Below are positions 32,666 to 39,637 of a stretch of DNA of 39,681 nt, piece by piece. The stretch lies in contig DVFN01000068.1 in the NCBI GenBank assembly GCA_018713205.1, positions 1-39,681 of the forward strand, read 5' to 3'. Position 1 is the stretch's first letter. Each line of letters begins with the position of its first letter. Both the position numbers and the translations under genes were made by a program. The notes under the pieces are model-generated. The model was not told the origin of the DNA. It searched no databases and saw only the letters and a program-made list of their open reading frames with translations. This DNA is from Candidatus Avoscillospira stercorigallinarum (GTDB taxonomy: Bacteria > Bacillota > Clostridia > Oscillospirales > Oscillospiraceae).

Positions 32666-32916
32666 CGTAGGGGCCGATGCCCACATCGGCCCGCCAGCTT
32701 CCGCAACTGAGGCAGTACGCCGACCGCACCGGTCAGCCTCTGCGCCGTAGGGGCGGATTATATATCCGCCCGGAACCAGGTCCCGATTCCCGCCGGTCCG
32801 GCAAACAACAGACCGGGGCACGGACGCGCGATGCGCGCCCCTACGATATGTGCGCTCGGCGGGGGTGGATGCGACCCGGGAGGTGCGGCACGGGCGGCCA
32901 TTTAGGCCGCCCCTAC
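32666..32916. repeat. Hairpin-capped intergenic repeat, locus 8 (four hairpins)
   Basis: Hairpins at 32666-32693 (GGGCCGATG/CATCGGCCC), 32746-32772 (GGCGGAT/ATCCGCC), 32818-32845 (GCGC type) and 32891-32916 (GGGCGGCC/GGCCGCCC). Core types 4, 2 and 3 lie between, in the same order as in other loci. The final CCCCTAC provides the stop codon of the PNPOx-like gene. Confidence 0.87.
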
Positions 32917-33380
32917 AGGTGCTGCTTGCCGCTGATTGTCTCCACTTGAATTCGGAACACGGCCACGGCGGCGGCCTCGGCCTCGGTGACGGGGATCTCC
33001 CGTCCGGACTGGTGGGCCAGAATAATCTCCAGGGCCCGGCGCTTTTCCGCCGGGTCGGTGACCGGGGCGGCATGGCCGGTACCGGTGATGCTGCGGTACG
33101 TACAGCTCCAGCGGCAGGCCTTGTCCCCGGGCAGCAGGGAGAAGCCGCAGTCTGCCTCGAAAGCCACGGCGCAGCCCGGCGTCATGCAGCGGACCTTCCG
33201 GCCCTCCCGGGCCGAATGGACATAGAGCGTCAGGGTCTCCCCCTCCGCGGCAAATCCAAAGGACAGGGGCACCAGGTACAGGCCCTGGGCGTCCTCCATA
33301 GCCAGGCGGAGAACCTTGCACGAGCGCAAAATCTCCAGCTGGTCGTTCAGGGCCGTCACGGCCCGGTCTGCTCTACGCAT
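32913..33380 (-). CDS. Pyridoxamine 5'-phosphate oxidase-fold protein, NimA-like
   Basis: 155 residues of the flavin-binding split-barrel superfamily. The opening MRRADRAVTALNDQLEILRSCKVLRLAMED followed by LYLVPLSFGF matches NimA-like proteins, some of which inactivate 5-nitroimidazoles; in most gut anaerobes the role is unknown. Its start overlaps the end of the DUF1934 gene by 25 bases, with AGGAG upstream. The TAG stop is formed by the last bases of repeat locus 8, so the repeat probably replaced or defined the native C-terminus. Confidence 0.82.
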   Translation of the reverse strand: MRRADRAVTALNDQLEILRSCKVLRLAMEDAQGLYLVPLSFGFAAEGETLTLYVHSAREGRKVRCMTPGCAVAFEADCGFSLLPGDKACRWSCTYRSITGTGHAAPVTDPAEKRRALEIILAHQSGREIPVTEAEAAAVAVFRIQVETISGKQHL

Positions 33381-33814
33381 GGCTGCTCCTCCACTGGGGT
33401 AACGGTGATCTCATAGGAATTGCGGCTGCTGACCGACTGCTCAATCTCCACCGAGTAGTCAATGAACAGCCGGCCGCCGTTCTCGGTCAAATCCACCTGG
33501 ATCTGGTGGGCAATGACGCCGATCAGCAGGCTGCCAAAGCCCAGGTCGTAGAAGGACTCATCCTTGACGCCCTCGACAAAGACCATCTTCGACTGGAGCG
33601 CGCCGGTGCGGTTGAGGACCACCCGGCCCGGATTGAGAATCAAAAATGTGGTGGTAACGCCCTGGTTGCCGGTGAGCTCGGTCTCCTCGTAGGAGAGGGC
33701 GAACTTGCCGTTGCGGCCGGTCAGGGTACCCCGGGTCAGCAGCTCGATGGTCTCGGGCGCTTCCCGGCCATAGGCCTGGGTGCCCCGGAGGGAGATCAGC
33801 ACCGGCCGGGTCAT
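33356..33814 (-). CDS. DUF1934 (YwiB-like) protein
   Basis: 152 residues of a calycin-like beta-barrel family of unknown function. Blocks include SLRGTQAYGREAPETIELLTRGTL, the YEETELTGNQGVTTTF strand and the DLGFGSLLIGVIAHQIQVDLTENGGRLFIDYSVE core. Its start overlaps the ddl stop in an ATGA arrangement, showing operon structure and coupling to ddl. A cell-envelope link is inferred only from this context. Confidence 0.85.
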   Translation of the reverse strand: MTRPVLISLRGTQAYGREAPETIELLTRGTLTGRNGKFALSYEETELTGNQGVTTTFLILNPGRVVLNRTGALQSKMVFVEGVKDESFYDLGFGSLLIGVIAHQIQVDLTENGGRLFIDYSVEIEQSVSSRNSYEITVTPVEEQPCVEQTGP

Positions 33815-34878
33815 TGGGGCCGCTCCATGGCCAGCTCCAGCAGCTGGTCGATGAGCTCGGGATAGGGAATGCCGCTGGCCTCAAAGAGCTTGGGATACAT
33901 GGAAATCGAGGTGAAGCCGGGAATGGTGTTGATCTCGTTGAACACCACCTGTCCGTCCTTGGTGACGAAGAAGTCCACCCGGCTCAGGCCGCAGCAGCCC
34001 AGCGCCTCGTAGATCTTCACGGCGGTCTCCCGGACCTCCTCGGCCACGGCCTCGTCAATACGGGCGGGAATGTAGAGCTTCGAGGAGTCGGAGACATACT
34101 TGGCCTCGTAGTCATAGAAATCCGCGCCGGCGTCAATCTCGCCGCAGACCGAGGCCATGGGCGTATCGTTGCCCAGGACGGCGCACTCGACCTCCTGGCC
34201 GTCGATAAACTCCTCCACCAGGACCTTCTTGTCGTACTGGAGGGCGGTCTCCACCGCCTGCAGCAGATCCGCCCGGTCCCGGGCCTTGCTGACGCCCACC
34301 GAGGAGCCGGTACCGGCAGGCTTGACGAAGACGGGATAGTCGAACCGCTCCTCCACCTGCCGGGCCACGGCGTCGGCATTATGGGCAAAGCCAGACTTGG
34401 TCACCAGCTGCCACTGGGCCTGCCGGACCCCCACCTGGTCGGCCACCAGCTTGGTCATGCACTTATCCATACAGGCGGCGCTGGCCGCGATATGGGGCCC
34501 CACGTAGGGCAGGCCCGCAATCTCCAAGAGGCCCTGAATCGCGCCGTCCTCACCGCCGGAGCCGTGGAGCACCGGGAAGACCACGTCGATCCGCTCCCGG
34601 ACCACGCAGTCGTTCTCAAAGCTCAACAGGCCCTGGCCGTGGACCGGCGACAGCGTCGCCCGGCGGTTGCCCTCGCAGCTCTGCCAAGTGCCGGCAGGAA
34701 GCATGCTGTAGTCCCGCCCGCCGAAGAGGACCCAGTCGCCCTCCTTGGTGATGCCCACGGGGAAGATATTGTATTTGTCATGGTCGATGTTGTTCAGCAC
34801 CGACTCGGCAGAGCGCAGAGAGACCTCGTGCTCCGGAGAGATGCCGCCGAACAAAATCAGGACGCTCAGCTTTCTCAA
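33811..34878 (-). CDS. ddl: D-alanine-D-alanine ligase
   Basis: 355 residues. It makes the D-Ala-D-Ala dipeptide for peptidoglycan in the cytoplasm. ATP-grasp features: N-terminal VLILFGGISPEHEVSLRSAESV, substrate block VFPVLHGSGGEDGAIQGLLE, the glycine-rich loop VKPAGTGSSVGVSKA, EFIDGQEVECAVLG, the omega-loop DYEAKYVSDSSKLYIPA with the Tyr expected for D-Ala rather than D-Lac ligases, and RVDFFVTKDGQVVFNEINTIPGFT. TTG 34878 (MRKLSVLILFGG) is preferred, as AGAGGAA precedes it; ATG 34902 is an in-frame alternative without a site. First gene of a three-gene operon. Confidence 0.93.
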   Translation of the reverse strand: MRKLSVLILFGGISPEHEVSLRSAESVLNNIDHDKYNIFPVGITKEGDWVLFGGRDYSMLPAGTWQSCEGNRRATLSPVHGQGLLSFENDCVVRERIDVVFPVLHGSGGEDGAIQGLLEIAGLPYVGPHIAASAACMDKCMTKLVADQVGVRQAQWQLVTKSGFAHNADAVARQVEERFDYPVFVKPAGTGSSVGVSKARDRADLLQAVETALQYDKKVLVEEFIDGQEVECAVLGNDTPMASVCGEIDAGADFYDYEAKYVSDSSKLYIPARIDEAVAEEVRETAVKIYEALGCCGLSRVDFFVTKDGQVVFNEINTIPGFTSISMYPKLFEASGIPYPELIDQLLELAMERPQ

Positions 34879-34912
34879 TGCAATTCCTCTTTTCTGAAGC
34901 ATTCATTTTTAT

Positions 34913-34941
34913 ATCATATGATAAATCTCCAAGGAACTCAA
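34913..34941 (-). promoter_or_regulatory. ddl operon promoter
   Basis: On the minus strand TTGAGT (34936-34941), a 17-base spacer and TATGAT (34913-34918), 35 bases before the TTG start. Confidence 0.6.
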
Positions 34942-34998
34942 GCATATTTTTAACAAAAATTTGAGATTTTAGCAGTAGAAAAATGGCGGCGTCGGGTA

Positions 34999-35004
34999 TA
35001 TAAT
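34999..35004 (+). promoter_or_regulatory. -10 box of the 35059 gene
   Basis: TATAAT lies 55 bases before the start codon; the -35 region is weak. Confidence 0.4.
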
Positions 35005-35058
35005 AAGGTGACGATGAGAAGCCCCCGCCAACACGCTCGGGGAAAGGAGGCCGCGACC

Positions 35059-35475
35059 ATGCAGATTGATCTGACAAAGAAGGAATTCCGGCGCCTGCTG
35101 GACCTGGTCTATATCGGCAATTGGATTTTAAACTCCACCCGCGGCAATGACCGCTTTGAAGACTACGACCACGTGGAGAGTAAGCTCTTCGCCCTCTGCC
35201 GTGGCCAGGGTATGGACTCCCTGGTGGAGAAGTGGGAGGGCCAGGATGTCCCCAGCCGCGCCTTTGCCGACGGCGGCATCCACGAGGCCATTATGGACTA
35301 CGAGGATACAGTGTTCTTTGAAATTCTGGCCGAGGAGCTGGCCCGGCGGGATATGGACTACCAGCCCGTCTCCCGGGAGAACTACGACGAATTGGTCTCC
35401 CGGATGGATGACTACATCGCCGAATTCGAGGCCCACGGCACCGACAATCTGGTCCTCAGCAACAGCGAGGAATAA
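35059..35475 (+). CDS. Conserved-looking hypothetical protein, 138 residues
   Basis: Not recognised. A soluble, strongly acidic, probably all-helical protein starting MQIDLTKKEFRRLLDLVYIG and rich in Asp/Glu pairs (DDYIAEFEAHGTDN at the C-terminus). No signal peptide or membrane segment. AAAGGAGG lies 8 bases before ATG 35059, and a TATAAT box lies upstream, so expression is credible. It diverges from ddl. The codon usage matches its neighbours. No function is proposed. Confidence 0.75.
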   Translation: MQIDLTKKEFRRLLDLVYIGNWILNSTRGNDRFEDYDHVESKLFALCRGQGMDSLVEKWEGQDVPSRAFADGGIHEAIMDYEDTVFFEILAEELARRDMDYQPVSRENYDELVSRMDDYIAEFEAHGTDNLVLSNSEE

Positions 35476-35520
35476 CGACAAAATTTTACCCGGCTCCGAG
35501 AGCATTGTGGTTCGAAGCCC

Positions 35521-35569
35521 CGTAGGGGCGGCTAATAGCCGCCAGCGGGCGCATGCTATGCGCCCCTAC
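35521..35569. repeat. Hairpin-capped intergenic repeat, locus 9 (minimal, no core)
   Basis: Two caps are almost adjacent: GGCGGCTAATAGCCGCC (35527-35543) after CGTAGGGG, and GGGCGCAT/ATGCGCCC ending CCCCTAC (35547-35569). The core sequences found elsewhere are absent, which defines the minimal unit. Confidence 0.8.
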
Positions 35570-35614
35570 AGGGTGTGTTCTTACCGCAACGCCCATGGAG
35601 CCGGGCTTTTTGAT

Positions 35615-35893
35615 TCAAAAGAGGGGACCCAGGACGCGCCAGAGGGCATAGACCAGCAGAAGCTGGACCAGCAAAATGGCCGGAATCCCCCAGGTAAAGG
35701 ACCGGTGGAGGGTTTTATGGCGGAAGGCGTACATCCCGGCCCAGACGCCCAGGCTGCCGCCCAGGGCGGCGGCGGTGAAGAGCGTCGCCTCGGGAATCCG
35801 GCGGCAATGGCGGCGGGCTTTCCGCTTGTCTATGTACATCATCAGAAAGGTCGCTGCATTCCACAGGACCAGGACCATCAGAACAATCGGCAT
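35615..35893 (-). CDS. DUF1294 small membrane protein
   Basis: 92 residues with three likely membrane helices (about 2-20, 38-56 and 66-88). The segment MYIDKRKARRHCRRIPEATLF between helices 1 and 2, and GSLGVWAGMYAFRHKTLHRSFTWGIP, are signatures of the DUF1294 family, whose function is unknown. ATG 35893 follows AAAGGAT. It lies 22 bases after the next upstream gene (35916-36086) in the same direction, so the two form an operon. Confidence 0.88.
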   Translation of the reverse strand: MPIVLMVLVLWNAATFLMMYIDKRKARRHCRRIPEATLFTAAALGGSLGVWAGMYAFRHKTLHRSFTWGIPAILLVQLLLVYALWRVLGPLF

Positions 35894-35915
35894 TGGCAGA
35901 TCCTTTCCGCGGGCG

Positions 35916-36086
35916 TCAATACCGCAGGACGAAGTAAATCACATAGACCCAGCTCAGCAGGCCATGGAAAATGGCCCAGCCCACAGAATGCCAGGTGCTG
36001 TAGCTGATGACCATAGCCAGGGCGCTGCCGAAGGTGATGCCGGATTTAACGGTCTTGTGAATCACGGTTTGCTTTCGCTCTTCCAT
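35916..36086 (-). CDS. 56-residue membrane protein
   Basis: A short protein, MEERKQTVIHKTVKSGITFG..., with a basic N-terminus and two hydrophobic stretches (about 17-30 and 36-53, ending SWVYVIYFVLRY). Similar tiny proteins of unknown role are widespread in Clostridia. GAGGAGG lies 8 bases before the ATG and a good promoter stands upstream, so it is very likely real even though it is short. A longer in-frame reading to 36902 is spurious. Confidence 0.8.
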   Translation of the reverse strand: MEERKQTVIHKTVKSGITFGSALAMVISYSTWHSVGWAIFHGLLSWVYVIYFVLRY

Positions 36087-36121
36087 GGGGAAGCCTCCTC
36101 TATCTGGATTCATCGGTCTCC

Positions 36122-36150
36122 ATTGTACCACAAGGACCGCGGCGGCGCAA
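36122..36150 (-). promoter_or_regulatory. Promoter of the small membrane protein operon
   Basis: On the minus strand TTGCGC (36145-36150), a 17-base spacer and TACAAT (36122-36127), 36 bases before the start codon at 36086. Confidence 0.6.
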
Positions 36151-36257
36151 TAAGCCGCTGCGGTCTCCGCCGCTCCACACCGGCGCATAATCGCCGGGGC
36201 CTCCGCATTGATATAGATATAAGACAACCCGCAAGGGTTAATTCGGAGGTGGCGGAG

Positions 36258-36764
36258 ATGAAATATTGGATTCTTGTTCTGGCGCTGGCTCTGCTGGCCG
36301 GATGCAGCGGGCCGGTATGGGAGACCGTAGACGATCAGCAGCCCCAGACGCCGGTGGCGGTGTGGCAGGAGGAGGCCTTTGAAATCCGCACGGCCCTGCC
36401 TGAAGGGGCTGAGCTGGTGGAGGAGACCGACGGTCTGTCCCTGTACCGGGTGGCCGAGACAGGCCTGGAGATTGAACAGCGGGTGTTCCTCGCCTGGGAC
36501 AAGGCCGCCGCGGTCCGGCTGCTGACGGGGCAGGAGGCCGAGACGCTGACCGTTTTGGAGACCACCCGCTTCGGTCTGCCCCAGGCTCAATTTGCCTGGT
36601 ATGACGCCGACGCCGGCCGGCTCTGCCGGGCGGACCTGATTCTCGACGGCATGACTGGTTACGCCCTGGTATGCAGTCTCCCCGCCGGCCAGGGCGCGGA
36701 TCTGGCCGGCGCCGCCCAGCCGGTCTTCGGCAGCTTCGGCCTGTACACCGACGAGACGGCATAG
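36258..36764 (+). CDS. Small lipoprotein, unrecognised
   Basis: 168 residues. A lipoprotein signal peptide MKYWILVLALALLAGCSG places the lipidated Cys at about 16. The mature part (FEIRTALPEGAELVEETDGLSLYRV and later AETLTVLETTRFGLPQAQFAWYDADAGRLCRADL) looks like one compact alpha/beta domain with a repeated 'attribute of the residue pair' layout seen in many secreted clostridial lipoproteins, but I cannot name the family. GGAGG lies 8 bases upstream of the ATG. Function unknown. Confidence 0.75.
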   Translation: MKYWILVLALALLAGCSGPVWETVDDQQPQTPVAVWQEEAFEIRTALPEGAELVEETDGLSLYRVAETGLEIEQRVFLAWDKAAAVRLLTGQEAETLTVLETTRFGLPQAQFAWYDADAGRLCRADLILDGMTGYALVCSLPAGQGADLAGAAQPVFGSFGLYTDETA

Positions 36765-36825
36765 GAAAACCCCCGCCGGCCGCGCAGCTGTGGAAAAATC
36801 TTCCGGATATTGGTCCGGATGGGGC

Positions 36826-36854
36826 TTGCTGGCCTGGGGGAGATGTGATACAAT
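36826..36854 (+). promoter_or_regulatory. Promoter of the zinc-ribbon protein gene
   Basis: TTGCTG (36826-36831), a 17-base spacer and TACAAT (36849-36854), 34 bases before the ATG. Confidence 0.6.
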
Positions 36855-36888
36855 ATTACTAATATCGTCAGAATAGGGGGAAAACGGG

Positions 36889-37344
36889 ATGCTGTACTGC
36901 AAGTCCTGCCGCTACCGGGTTCCGGAGGAGTCGGACCGCTGCCCGCTCTGCGGCGAACGGCTCAGCGCCCTTCCGGATGACACGGCTCCGACCCAGACCC
37001 ACCGCGAGCAGAGCAAGCGGCGCATCCTCCCCCATCCGGCGGCCTCTCCCCCGGTCCGGGATCGAGGCCGCCCTCGGCCAGTCAGATATCCGCACTGGAT
37101 TGCCTTGACCGTGGTTTTTTGTCTGGCTGCGCTGGTCAACCTGGCGGCCCTCCTGCTGCATCGATTTTCCGACGGGCTCGGCGGCCTGGTGGGCAGCGTC
37201 ATTCTGGCGCAGCTCTTCTATCAATTCTCGAAGCTGCCGCCCGGCGCGACCCAGATCCAGGACCGCTCCGGCAAGTCCGTGCCGTTGGGGTCCTATGCGC
37301 TGCCCCGGGTCATCCTGGCCGTCCTGATCTGGCTGGTTCTCTGA
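36889..37344 (+). CDS. Zinc-ribbon membrane protein
   Basis: 151 residues. The N-terminal zinc ribbon MLYCKSCRYRVPEESDRCPLCGERL has two CxxC knuckles (Cys 4/7 and 18/21). A basic, proline-rich linker follows (about 35-68), then a helix at about 70-90 (WIALTVVFCLAALVNLAALLL), a second weak hydrophobic stretch and a C-terminal helix (LPRVILAVLIWLVL). Architecture suggests a membrane-attached sensor or scaffold; no specific family recognised. Its stop lies three bases from the stop of the convergent CAP gene, with no terminator between. Confidence 0.78.
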   Translation: MLYCKSCRYRVPEESDRCPLCGERLSALPDDTAPTQTHREQSKRRILPHPAASPPVRDRGRPRPVRYPHWIALTVVFCLAALVNLAALLLHRFSDGLGGLVGSVILAQLFYQFSKLPPGATQIQDRSGKSVPLGSYALPRVILAVLIWLVL

Positions 37345-37347
37345 CCG

Positions 37348-37794
37348 TCATTTGATCAGCCACTGGGCCCAGTAGCCGTCGGCATAGCCGATGCCTACGG
37401 TGACATAGCGGCTGGCCAGCAGATTGGCCCGATGGGACGGCGAGGCCATCCAGGCGGCCACCACATCTTCAGCGGAGGTGTAGCCCTTGGCGATGTTCTC
37501 CCCAGCCGAGGTGTAGGACACGCCCAGACTGCGCATCATGGTAAAGGGCGAGCCGTAGGTGGGGGATGTATGACTGAAATAGTCGTTGTCGGCCATATCC
37601 TGGGCCTTGATTCGGGCCTTGTCGCTGAGAGAGGACGAGACCGCCAGCGGCGCGAGGCCCCGGGCGGTGCGCTCGGCGTTGACCAGGGCACAGGCCTCAG
37701 CCTCCCGGGTGCTCATGCCCGCGGCCAGCGCCGGGGCCGTCATGACCGCCAGCGCCAACGCGGCGGCACAGAACAGAGATAGCATTTTTTTCAT
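37348..37794 (-). CDS. Secreted CAP/SCP-domain protein (YkwD-like)
   Basis: 148 residues. A signal peptide (MKKMLSLFCAAALALAVMTAPALA) is followed by one CAP domain. Signature blocks are EAEACALVNAERTARGLAPLAV, SDKARIKAQDMADNDYFSHTSP with the conserved His, SAGENIAKGYTSAEDVVAAWMASPSHRANLL, and VGIGYADGYWAQWLIK. CAP proteins of bacteria are exported and of unclear function (spore coat, wall or adhesion roles are known). AAGGAGG lies 9 bases before ATG 37794. It is a minimal CAP domain without a wall-binding module. Confidence 0.9.
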   Translation of the reverse strand: MKKMLSLFCAAALALAVMTAPALAAGMSTREAEACALVNAERTARGLAPLAVSSSLSDKARIKAQDMADNDYFSHTSPTYGSPFTMMRSLGVSYTSAGENIAKGYTSAEDVVAAWMASPSHRANLLASRYVTVGIGYADGYWAQWLIK

Positions 37795-37942
37795 AGTTAA
37801 AACCTCCTTACGCCCCCATTTAACACCTGCTTTGCCAGAATTACAAGCGGTAATGACTTCCAATCGCGGGCAAGGAGCCGCCAGCGCCTGGAAACACTGG
37901 GCCGGACTGGAGCATAGAAACTTTTTCCAAAGGGAGAGGACC

Positions 37943-38479
37943 ATGGAACGACGGGGCTTTATACACGATATACTCGATGTCAAAATACTGATTCTCTATG
38001 TGATGTCCCTGGTGGAGGAGCCGATCTCCGCCCAGACCATCTATGAGCTGTGCTACCAGGACGACTGTCTGAGTTACTTCGACGTGCAGGAGGCCATTCC
38101 GCAGATGGTGCGGTCCGGCCACCTGGTGGAAGAGGAGTTCGACCGCTATGTCATCACCGATAAGGGCCGGGAAGCCGGGGAAATCACCCAGGATTCCATC
38201 GCCTTCCCGGTGAAGGAGCGGGCCAAGCAGGCCGTGGAAACCCATAACCGGACCCAGAAGCGGGACCAGTTTCTGCGCTCGGAGGTGATCCAGCGGGAGA
38301 ACGGCGACTTCGCCGTCCGCATGGGCCTGAGCGACTTCCAGGGGACGCTGATGGAGCTGGAGCTGACGGCTCCGACCCTCCAGCAGGCCCGGAAGCTGGA
38401 GCGGGCCTACCGCAAAAACGCCGAGATCGTCTACCAGGCCGTCATGGTTGCGCTGCTGGAGGAGGCCGAGGGCGAATAG
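37943..38479 (+). CDS. DUF4364 winged-helix protein
   Basis: 178 residues. The DUF4364 family is common in Clostridia. The N-terminal half (HDILDVKILILYVMSLVEEPISAQTIYELC...YFDVQEAIPQMVRSGHLVEE...YVITDKGREA) has the helix-turn-helix and wing layout of PadR/MarR-like regulators. The C-terminal half is a beta-rich regulatory region of unknown ligand. ATG 37943 follows AAGGGAGAGG. The gene diverges from the CAP gene, so it may regulate it; that is inference. Confidence 0.88.
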   Translation: MERRGFIHDILDVKILILYVMSLVEEPISAQTIYELCYQDDCLSYFDVQEAIPQMVRSGHLVEEEFDRYVITDKGREAGEITQDSIAFPVKERAKQAVETHNRTQKRDQFLRSEVIQRENGDFAVRMGLSDFQGTLMELELTAPTLQQARKLERAYRKNAEIVYQAVMVALLEEAEGE

Positions 38480-38512
38480 CCGCCGGTCTGACACAAAAAG
38501 TTTACAAAGACA

Positions 38513-38538
38513 AACCCGGTGCTTTTCTTGGAAAGTAC
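38513..38538 (+). terminator. Terminator after the DUF4364 gene
   Basis: ACCCGGT and ACCGGGT form the stem with a further CTTTT/AAAGT pairing inside, followed by GTTTTGTG. Confidence 0.75.
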
Positions 38539-38633
38539 CGGGTGTTTTGTGCTGAATGCTCGAAAAACAAGGGCTCCGTGCGGGATGGACGGACGAACGA
38601 GCCAAACGCCTTGTAAGTTCTGCCTTTTTCTCC

Positions 38634-38662
38634 TTGTGTTTTTCTCGAAAGGTTGGTATAAT
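38634..38662 (+). promoter_or_regulatory. hpf promoter
   Basis: TTGTGT (38634-38639), a 17-base spacer and TATAAT (38657-38662), 50 bases before the start codon. Confidence 0.65.
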
Positions 38663-38712
38663 ATGCACAAGGAGCAGTTCCTGCTTCTCTCCAAACGAAA
38701 GGAGCGACGAGT

Positions 38713-39255
38713 ATGAATTTCCACTATGCTGAAAAGAAAGTCAGTCTGCCTGCCAATGTCCATGCCTATGCGGAGAAAAAGGTCACGAAACTCCAGCGCT
38801 ATTTCCGTGACGAGGCCGACGCCTTGGTAACTTTCAGCGTGGAGAAGAACCGCAACAAGGTGGAACTTACCCTCCACGCTGCCAACACCTATTTCCGCGC
38901 CAGTGAGAGCACGTCCGATATGTTCGCCTCCATCGATGCCTGCGTCAGCACCATTGAGGGGCAGATCCGCAAAAACAAGACCCGTCTGGCCCGCCGTATC
39001 CGGCAGGATGCCTTTGTCCGCGAGCCCGAGGCCATCTCCTCCTTCGTCCCCGACGAGCCCGAGGAGACCGAATTCAAGATCGTCCGTACCAAGCGCTTCA
39101 ACATCAAGCCCATGACCCGCGAGGAAGCCATTCTGCAGATGAACCTCCTGGAGCACACCTTCTTCGCCTTCCGCGACGAGGAGGCCGACGGCGCCTTTGC
39201 GGTGGTCTATCGCCGGAATGACGGCGGCTACGGCCTGATCGAGGACGCAGAATAA
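38713..39255 (+). CDS. hpf: Ribosome hibernation promoting factor, long form
   Basis: 180 residues. Long HPF dimerises 70S ribosomes into inactive 100S particles in stationary phase. The N-terminal S30AE domain (about 1-98; NVHAYAEKKVTKLQRYF, VEKNRNKVELTLHAANTYFRA, MFASIDACVSTIEGQIRKNK) binds the decoding region of the 30S subunit. A linker (about 100-125) precedes the C-terminal dimerisation domain (IVRTKRFNIKPMTREEAILQMNLLEHTFFAF, then VVYRRNDGGYGLI). ATG 38713 follows AAAGGAG. It is flanked by its own promoter and terminator, so it is monocistronic. Confidence 0.96.
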   Translation: MNFHYAEKKVSLPANVHAYAEKKVTKLQRYFRDEADALVTFSVEKNRNKVELTLHAANTYFRASESTSDMFASIDACVSTIEGQIRKNKTRLARRIRQDAFVREPEAISSFVPDEPEETEFKIVRTKRFNIKPMTREEAILQMNLLEHTFFAFRDEEADGAFAVVYRRNDGGYGLIEDAE

Positions 39256-39294
39256 GCCCGACACCAGCCCTGCGGCTGACCAAATAGAATTCCC

Positions 39295-39321
39295 CGGCGG
39301 CGCGTTTGCGCCGCCGTTTTT
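39295..39321 (+). terminator. hpf terminator
   Basis: CGGCGGCGC and GCGCCGCCG pair around GTTT, followed by five T. Confidence 0.95.
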
Positions 39322-39340
39322 CTGCGTCCGGCCTCTTCTT

Positions 39341-39551
39341 CCGGGCGGCCACAAAGGCCGCCCCTACGGAGAAACCTTGGGCGTGTTCGTAGGGGCGGAT
39401 TGCATATCCGCCCGAACAGGACCCCAATCCCCGCCGCACCCCGTAGCCTCGCAGGGCGGCATGCCCTCATGCCGCCATGACCAGGTCGCGACGACCGAAG
39501 GCCATGTTGGTTACGCAAATGCAGTCCGGGCGGCCATTTAGGCCGCCCCTC
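39341..39551. repeat. Hairpin-capped intergenic repeat, locus 10 (four hairpins)
   Basis: Hairpins at 39342-39368 (GGGCGGCC/GGCCGCCC), 39388-39414 (GGCGGAT/ATCCGCC), about 39453-39475 (GGCGGCATG/CATGCCGCC) and 39527-39551 (GGGCGGCC/GGCCGCCC; the outer TAC is lost). Cores are partly decayed. The last 426 bases of the window contain this mosaic and two further palindromes, but no gene. Confidence 0.8.
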
Positions 39552-39581
39552 AGCGTGTCGAAAAAGTCTTTTCGCCACGCT
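39552..39581. repeat. Palindrome AGCGTGTCGAAAAAG/CTTTTCGCCACGCT
   Basis: Imperfect inverted repeat of 14-15 bases per arm, directly after repeat locus 10. It differs in sequence from the GTAGGGGC family. Confidence 0.6.
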
Positions 39582-39584
39582 GTG

Positions 39585-39620
39585 CGTATTTTCAAACTTT
39601 TGAAAAAGTTTGAAAATACG
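39585..39620. repeat. Perfect 17-bp inverted repeat
   Basis: CGTATTTTCAAACTTTT (39585-39601) and its exact complement (39604-39620) are separated by two bases. It is AT-rich and lies four bases after the previous palindrome. Confidence 0.8.
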
Positions 39621-39637
39621 TGTTGATTGAACGCGCA
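39621..39637 (+). repeat. Second copy of the 17-bp repeat at 2855
   Basis: TGTTGATTGAACGCGCA follows the perfect inverted repeat directly. The rest of the window (39638-39681) carries only a small GCCCTTCGGGC stem. Confidence 0.5.

Noticed and set aside
36765..36902. Start of a 328-codon minus-strand protein
   Set aside because: Only its last 56 codons form a real gene. The rest is antisense to the lipoprotein gene at 36258-36764.
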